From assembly GCF_013359755.1 (NCBI RefSeq), contig NZ_JABMCJ010000077.1, forward strand, positions 124,001 through 188,000: 64,000 nt of DNA, given 5' to 3'. Within the stretch, counting starts at the first letter, position 1. Each line of letters begins with the position of its first letter. Below the pieces are notes generated by a model, which searched no databases, was not told the DNA's origin, and saw only the letters and a program-made list of their open reading frames with translations. Position numbers and translations under genes: made by a program. Positions 59,526-64,000 of the stretch are shown here, one piece after another. This DNA is from Tardiphaga robiniae (GTDB taxonomy: Bacteria > Pseudomonadota > Alphaproteobacteria > Rhizobiales > Xanthobacteraceae).

Positions 59526-60896
59526 TTAGGCAACCGGTGCCCCAACGATACTCCCGGACGCCACGGCCTCCAGCGCAAAATCGCTGTTGATGAACATGAT
59601 TGCATTGTTGTCCGAATACAGGAACTTGTCGGACGGATGCAGCACCACCATACGGGCTGCACCGAACCAATAGAAGAGATGAACGCCCACCGTCTTGCGG
59701 GATATTCCCATATTGAACGTGTAGGCCCCAGGCCGGAAGTTGGGATCCTTCATGACGACCCTGAGCGAATATCGTCCGGCCTCGACACGCTTCCATTCCA
59801 GCCCCTGCTCATAATTGTCGACTGTTACGATGAAACGGTAATGAACCGCATCGACCGTGAATCTGATCAGCAGGTCTTCTTGCGTCTCCTTCAGTTCTAC
59901 GTCCGCAGTAATAAGGATCGGTTCGCCGAAACCGAATTCCTCCTTCGGCTGTTCCGTGCCGACATCGCGCAACACCACATTGGTGCATATGGCGTCGCCG
60001 GTGCCGCCCTTGTTGTGGCCATAGGAATTTGGAATGACTTCCTCGGCGCTCGTGCCGGCCTCATTGTCCGACTCGATTTTCCCGGCGTGCGTACCGGCCG
60101 CGATTTCGAACTGCGCGGCCGACGTTTTGGCATTTCGCGAATTCTGATCGTCATAGGCGCGGATGACGTCCTCGACAGGCCCCTCGACGAGCACCTTGCC
60201 CTTGTCCATGAAGAGGCCGCGGTCGCAAACGGACCAGATCGCGCCCGGGGAATGCGAGACCAGAATGATCGCTGCACCGTCGCGTTTCAGACGCAGAATA
60301 TGGTCGTAGCACTTCTTCTGGAAATTCATGTCGCCGACGGCGAGCACCTCGTCCATCAGCAGCACATCGGGACGGCTGAGCGCAGCAATCGCGAAGCCAA
60401 GGCGTACATACATGCCACTCGAATAGTTCTTCACCGGCAAATCGATGAATTGGCCGAGCTCCGCAAAAGCAACGATCTCGTCCATCAAGCCATCGATTTC
60501 GCGGGTCGACAGGCCGAGCAACGCACCATTAACGTAAACGTTCTCCCGGCCGGTCAGCATCGGGGCAAAACCGGCCCCGGCGGCGATCAGCGCGCCGACC
60601 CGCCCCTTCATCTGGACCATGCCACGATCAGGCGCATATACACCGTTGAGAATTCTCAGCAGAGTCGTCTTGCCGCTGCCGTTCACACCCATGATCCCGA
60701 GCGCCTGCCCGCCGCGCACCTCGAAGCTGGCGTCGTTCACGGCCCAGAATTCGCCTTCGCGCAGCGTTTCGCTATTGGAGCGGCCGAGCAGCCGCGCGCC
60801 GATGTCGCGCAGGCCATAATTCATCGACTGACGAAGTGTCAGGCCAAACTTTTTCGACACCCCTTCGGCGCGGATAGCCCAATCTTTGCTTGTCAC
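59526..60896 (-). CDS. wzt: O-antigen ABC exporter ATPase (Wzt) with C-terminal glycan-binding-type domain
   Basis: This 456-residue ABC-2 type ATPase has Walker A GVNGSGKTT (~residue 60), the family-specific ENVYVNGALLGLS, signature KNYSSGMYVRLGFAIA, Walker B DVLLMDEVLAVGD and H-loop ILVSHSPGAI. After ~residue 255 comes a ~190-residue C-terminal domain (TNVVLRDVGTEQPKEEF, GAYTFNMGISRK) like the beta-sandwich of Wzt proteins that recognises the capped chain end. Translation starts at GTG 60896, overlapping wzm by four bases; the open frame to 61451 is a wzm shadow. Confidence 0.93.
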   Translation of the reverse strand: MTSKDWAIRAEGVSKKFGLTLRQSMNYGLRDIGARLLGRSNSETLREGEFWAVNDASFEVRGGQALGIMGVNGSGKTTLLRILNGVYAPDRGMVQMKGRVGALIAAGAGFAPMLTGRENVYVNGALLGLSTREIDGLMDEIVAFAELGQFIDLPVKNYSSGMYVRLGFAIAALSRPDVLLMDEVLAVGDMNFQKKCYDHILRLKRDGAAIILVSHSPGAIWSVCDRGLFMDKGKVLVEGPVEDVIRAYDDQNSRNAKTSAAQFEIAAGTHAGKIESDNEAGTSAEEVIPNSYGHNKGGTGDAICTNVVLRDVGTEQPKEEFGFGEPILITADVELKETQEDLLIRFTVDAVHYRFIVTVDNYEQGLEWKRVEAGRYSLRVVMKDPNFRPGAYTFNMGISRKTVGVHLFYWFGAARMVVLHPSDKFLYSDNNAIMFINSDFALEAVASGSIVGAPVA

Positions 60897-61771
60897 AGGC
60901 GCTCCGAAACCTTGTCCTTGATGATATAGAAGGCGTGGATGCCCACGCAGAACACCACCAGGGCAAATATCGTCGAGAGTGTGAAGCCAAGTGGATTTGG
61001 CACCCGACCGAGCACAAATAGCGAGCGCGGCGTGTCTACTAAATAGGTCAGCGGATTCCAGAGAACGATGAATTGCAGCACCGGGTGCTCGAACTTGGTC
61101 TCGTAGATGACCGGGGTGACATACATCACGAGGTTGATCACGGTCGTGGCCATCCCGGTGACGTCGCGCGCGACGGCGCCGACAACGGATAAAATCAGAC
61201 CCATACCAACGCCCAACAAGATAATCGGGAGTATCGCGAACGGATAAAGAACTGCCCAAGCCGACGGCAGCATACGAACCGTCATCATGACGATCGCCAG
61301 CACGACGAAACCCACGAGCACCGAGTACGACAGCGGCGCCAGTCCAGTGACGGCTAGGCCGATTTTTGGGATGTTCGTACGCATGACAAGATCGGTGTTG
61401 CCGATCAGGCCATTTGCCACATTGCCCATGGCAGTCATGAAAATCGCCCACAACGTCGTGCCAATGAAAACAAAAACCGGATACGGGTAGCCGATGTCGC
61501 CCGGATTCAGAATGCCGGTCGACTGCATGAAGACAAAACTGGCAATGCCAATTAGGGGAACAAGCACGATCCAGAGATAGCCAAGCAGCTTCTGCCGGAA
61601 TCCTACAACGAAATCGCGTCTAAACAGATGCCATACGACATGACGTGACCAGTACAGCTCGCCGAAAGCCATGCGCAAAGACGTTAGCGGACTGAGTGAC
61701 GGACCCATCGCGGTATAAGTGCGCACTACTGTCCGCGACCGAAGGTCGCCTTGGAAATCGGTCGCCATCAT
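60893..61771 (-). CDS. wzm: O-antigen ABC exporter permease (Wzm)
   Basis: This 292-residue ABC-2 permease has an amphipathic N-terminus (SRHVVWHLFRRDFVVGFRQKLLGY), then about six hydrophobic segments including LWIVLVPLIGIASFVFM, PYPVFVFIGTTLWAIFM, GFVVLAIVMMTVRML and ILLGVGMGLILSVVGA. The RDVTGMATTVINLVMYVTPVIY and WNPLTYLVDTPRSL motifs are conserved in polysaccharide exporters. The ATG at 61771 overlaps the upstream methyltransferase stop (ATGA, 61768-61771). With Wzt it exports undecaprenyl-diphosphate-linked chains across the inner membrane. Confidence 0.94.
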   Translation of the reverse strand: MMATDFQGDLRSRTVVRTYTAMGPSLSPLTSLRMAFGELYWSRHVVWHLFRRDFVVGFRQKLLGYLWIVLVPLIGIASFVFMQSTGILNPGDIGYPYPVFVFIGTTLWAIFMTAMGNVANGLIGNTDLVMRTNIPKIGLAVTGLAPLSYSVLVGFVVLAIVMMTVRMLPSAWAVLYPFAILPIILLGVGMGLILSVVGAVARDVTGMATTVINLVMYVTPVIYETKFEHPVLQFIVLWNPLTYLVDTPRSLFVLGRVPNPLGFTLSTIFALVVFCVGIHAFYIIKDKVSERL

Positions 61772-62661
61772 ATGTTCCCGTCTGTCGGCCGCACCGCCAG
61801 GAAGGAATAAAGACGCCCAGGCGTATTGTCGCGTGCATTGATTGCCGCAACGAGACGGCTGAACAAAAATCTGCCGAGCGGGTGGCGACGATCGAACAGC
61901 GCATTCGTCACGGGCCGGCCGATCTTGTCTGCGACGGGACGCGTGCAATAGAGGAAGTGTTGATCGATCGTCATCGGGAAATAGTTGATCGGGGAATCAA
62001 GCGGCGCCATCACGTTGTCGACCCGCAGCCCGGCGCTTCGCATGGCATCGAGATATTCAGAGAGAAGAAACGCGTTCTCGCCGCCATAGAATTTATGAAG
62101 CGCATGCTGTTGTAGAAACGTGTTTAAATCGGCGCGACGTGTCAGCACATGCTCGCGCGTGGCGACCATCACGCCGCCGGGCTTGAGCACGCGGAATATC
62201 TCACGACATGTTTGCTGGAGATCGCGGGCGTGATGCAGAACCTGTCGGCAATTGACGACGTCGAAAGTCGCATCGGCGAATGGCAACCTCTCCGAGTATT
62301 CTGCGACTACTTCGATGGGGTAACTGGTCGCCTGGGATAGCATCCTAATTGCGCCTGCACCCACCAGGTCGCTTGGATCCGGCTCAAGCGCGGTCACCTG
62401 CCAGCCATCCCGGGCTAAGGCATAGCTGCTGATGCCTCGCCCCGCCCCCATATCAAGCGCGCGCCCAGACGCCGGCGGCAGCAATGAAGCAATCGCCTTC
62501 CACTCTTCACTGTTCCAGAAGCGCTCGGCGGCTTCGGCGAGTGGGTCGTCGAAATAACAGGCGCGGACCAAAACCTGCTGTTCGGGCTGATCGCGGAGCC
62601 ACTCGACAGCTTCTTCCCAGGTCATCTGACTCACCATTACCGAAGTGTCCCATGTCGACAT
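61768..62661 (-). CDS. SAM-dependent methyltransferase
   Basis: A class I methyltransferase of 285-297 residues with GRALDMGAGRGISSYALARDG, VTALEPDPSDLVGAGAI, FDVVNCRQVLHHARDLQQ and KPGGVMVATREHV. Three starts are possible: ATG 62661, 62637 or 62625; the last has GGTGAG four bases before it. It is translationally coupled to wzm. A tail rich in aromatic residues (YFPMTIDQHFLYCTRP) may bind the sugar. It is probably part of chain modification rather than export itself. The 176 bases upstream (62662-62837) show no gene. Confidence 0.83.
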   Translation of the reverse strand: MSTWDTSVMVSQMTWEEAVEWLRDQPEQQVLVRACYFDDPLAEAAERFWNSEEWKAIASLLPPASGRALDMGAGRGISSYALARDGWQVTALEPDPSDLVGAGAIRMLSQATSYPIEVVAEYSERLPFADATFDVVNCRQVLHHARDLQQTCREIFRVLKPGGVMVATREHVLTRRADLNTFLQQHALHKFYGGENAFLLSEYLDAMRSAGLRVDNVMAPLDSPINYFPMTIDQHFLYCTRPVADKIGRPVTNALFDRRHPLGRFLFSRLVAAINARDNTPGRLYSFLAVRPTDGNI

Positions 62662-62837
62662 CGCCGACGATCGTCGTCACACCGCCAGCACGACGGAGCA
62701 TCCAAGCTTTGCCGCAGGCGACTTCTACCGAGCGCCCCAGTTAACTCAACGTCGCGCAGGCCACAATCGCGATGCGACCTCGAAACATATCAAGAACCCA
62801 CGCGATGAGAACGACGTCCCGAGGGGGGGCCAACTTC

Positions 62838-63464
62838 TTACCGGAGTTCCTTGATCGGACGGGCTGGATTTCCCGCAACAAGGGTCCACGGCGCAACATC
62901 TTTCGTGACGACAGATCCCGCTGCGACAACTGCCCCCTCACCGATGGTGACGCCCTTTAACACAGTTGCGTTCATGCCGATCCAGGACTTTGACCCGATC
63001 GAGATCGAAGCCATCTCAACGACGCTCCAATCCTTTGAGCGGCTAGCATCGGCCAGTCCGCCCGACAAGAGGCCGGCGCGCCAATCCGCCACGTCCTGAC
63101 TGCGGCGACGCCAATCCAGCGAATGAGAATCATGATCTACGATCGTGCACCCCCAAGACACCAGAACATCGTCGCCGATGCTGACGCCTATCGCACAGAT
63201 AATCGTCGAGGAACCGAGATAGCTTCGCTCGCCAATGGAAACGTTGCCGACGTCCCTCTCGAGCACGATCCGGCAGCCGATCACCGATTGCTTGCCGAAG
63301 GAAACCCGCTCTTTGGCATTGCCGGAGCGGCAGTCGATGACCGCACCTTCCAGTAACGGAGCATCCGAGTCGGCCGAGATCATTGAAGCGGTCGCCACGC
63401 GAGCAATCGCATCGCGCCGGCGTAGAACGGCATCCCTGCCGCGAATGAGAAAGCGCCTGATCAT
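62838..63464 (-). CDS. Left-handed beta-helix acyltransferase
   Basis: A 208-residue hexapeptide-repeat transferase: repeated [LIV]-G-x-x-x-x units such as [38 protein letters not shown] and [37 protein letters not shown], closing with [15 protein letters not shown], typical of xenobiotic/maltose O-acetyltransferase-like enzymes. The catalytic His is in VDHDSHSL. Its first codons overlap the next acyltransferase gene by four bases. It probably O-acetylates a sugar of the glycan. Confidence 0.88.
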   Translation of the reverse strand: MIRRFLIRGRDAVLRRRDAIARVATASMISADSDAPLLEGAVIDCRSGNAKERVSFGKQSVIGCRIVLERDVGNVSIGERSYLGSSTIICAIGVSIGDDVLVSWGCTIVDHDSHSLDWRRRSQDVADWRAGLLSGGLADASRSKDWSVVEMASISIGSKSWIGMNATVLKGVTIGEGAVVAAGSVVTKDVAPWTLVAGNPARPIKELR

Positions 63465-64000
63465 TTCAGTGGGACAATCTGAGGTGTGATGTTACAGCGA
63501 TAAACGACACCCGGCGGCACATCGTCAACGACCGTTGCGCCCGCAGCAATGATGCTTCCAGCGCCAATTCTCACGCCGCGCAGGATTGTCACGCCGAAGC
63601 TGATCCAGACGTCATCCTCGATAATCACCGGTGCCGAGTGGACGCCAGGCAACTCATCCGCGGATTTCGGATGACCGCGTGTGATCATCGTGTGGAAGTG
63701 CTCATGCCGCTCCACCGCATTAGCCGAATGCGCCGTCCCGTCATGGATGTTCACATTGTGCGATATCAGTACACGATTGCCGATTTCAATGGAATCCATC
63801 GACCAGATTTCCGACCTCACCCCAATGTAGCACCACTCTCCGATGCGGATTCTGCCGCCATGTGCATAGGTCAGCAGACGCCCGCGTACATAGCTGCTGC
63901 GTCCAATTTCGATGTTGGCTCGATCTTCCGTCAGGTTTTCAACACTGCCCTCGGGCAGCACTGTCGCTCCCGGATGAAGGATGAAATTCGTGACGAGCGA
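63461..64000 (-). CDS. Left-handed beta-helix acyltransferase, 5' end outside window
   Basis: The frame is open to the window edge (visible N-terminal part [18 protein letters not shown]), so only the C-terminal ~179 residues are present. Hexapeptide repeats are clear ([92 protein letters not shown]), with a catalytic-type His in [13 protein letters not shown] and an ending [14 protein letters not shown]. This resembles colanic-acid-type acetyltransferases. A GTG at 63961 is in frame, but the sequence before it is homologous-looking, so the real start is probably further upstream. Confidence 0.85.
   Translation of the reverse strand, partial: SLVTNFILHPGATVLPEGSVENLTEDRANIEIGRSSYVRGRLLTYAHGGRIRIGEWCYIGVRSEIWSMDSIEIGNRVLISHNVNIHDGTAHSANAVERHEHFHTMITRGHPKSADELPGVHSAPVIIEDDVWISFGVTILRGVRIGAGSIIAAGATVVDDVPPGVVYRCNITPQIVPLK

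Noticed and set aside
60897-61451. Upstream extension of wzt as a 641-codon frame
   Set aside because: It lies wholly inside wzm in another frame; the GTG at 60896 in the overlap is the right start.

Overview
This 64 kb window looks like chromosomal DNA of an alphaproteobacterium of the Bradyrhizobium / Rhodopseudomonas / Tardiphaga group. The reasons are the high-GC codon use, the dense stock of Liv-type ABC transporters joined to CoA-activating enzymes, the extended signal sequences of the autotransporters, and palindromic intergenic repeats of a kind common in that group. This placement comes from protein style, not from a marker gene. No rRNA, tRNA, CRISPR array or prophage was seen.

Region 1 (1-4.5 kb): a minus-strand Liv-type operon (substrate-binding protein, LivH, LivM, LivG cut by the window edge) divergent from a MarR regulator; the gap carries three GTTGA boxes spaced 20-21 bp. 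Region 2 (4.5-13.5 kb): a strongly structured non-coding element, two tandem paralogous autotransporters, a divergent membrane-anchored winged-helix/TPR regulator and a small lipoprotein. Region 3 (13.5-18 kb): purU, a HemD-like protein and a tandem-fused CaiB/BaiF CoA-transferase. Region 4 (18-32 kb): two more complete Liv-type systems. The second has an acyl-CoA synthetase inside the operon, and a Crp-type regulator lies between the two. Together with the CoA-transferase and a PaaK-like ligase this reads as uptake of organic or aromatic acids coupled to CoA activation (inference). Region 5 (32-35.6 kb): VTT-domain protein, PaaK-like ligase, GtrA protein, AGE-family sugar isomerase.

Region 6 (36-64 kb) is a surface-polysaccharide locus. 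A plus-strand block (36-42 kb) holds a methyltransferase-GtrB-like fusion, a methyltransferase, a polytopic GT-C-like protein, a GtrA protein, an FkbM methyltransferase and an SGNH hydrolase: the parts of a lipid-carrier-dependent glycan decorating system. A mostly minus-strand block (42-64 kb) makes GDP-L-fucose (gmd, fcl), encodes several glycosyltransferases, an AsnB amidotransferase, methyltransferases, acyltransferases and a Wzm/Wzt exporter whose ATPase has a C-terminal domain of the carbohydrate-binding type. This fits an ABC-exported O-antigen, probably containing fucose and perhaps methyl-capped.

The most unusual item is a 466-bp unit at 27141-27606: a DUF559 (Vsr-like) nuclease ORF filling the space between two near-identical ~65-bp inverted repeats, inserted inside a liv operon. 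The same repeat halves occur nearby as ORF-less inverted pairs. This looks like an autonomous element with MITE/BIME-like relatives.
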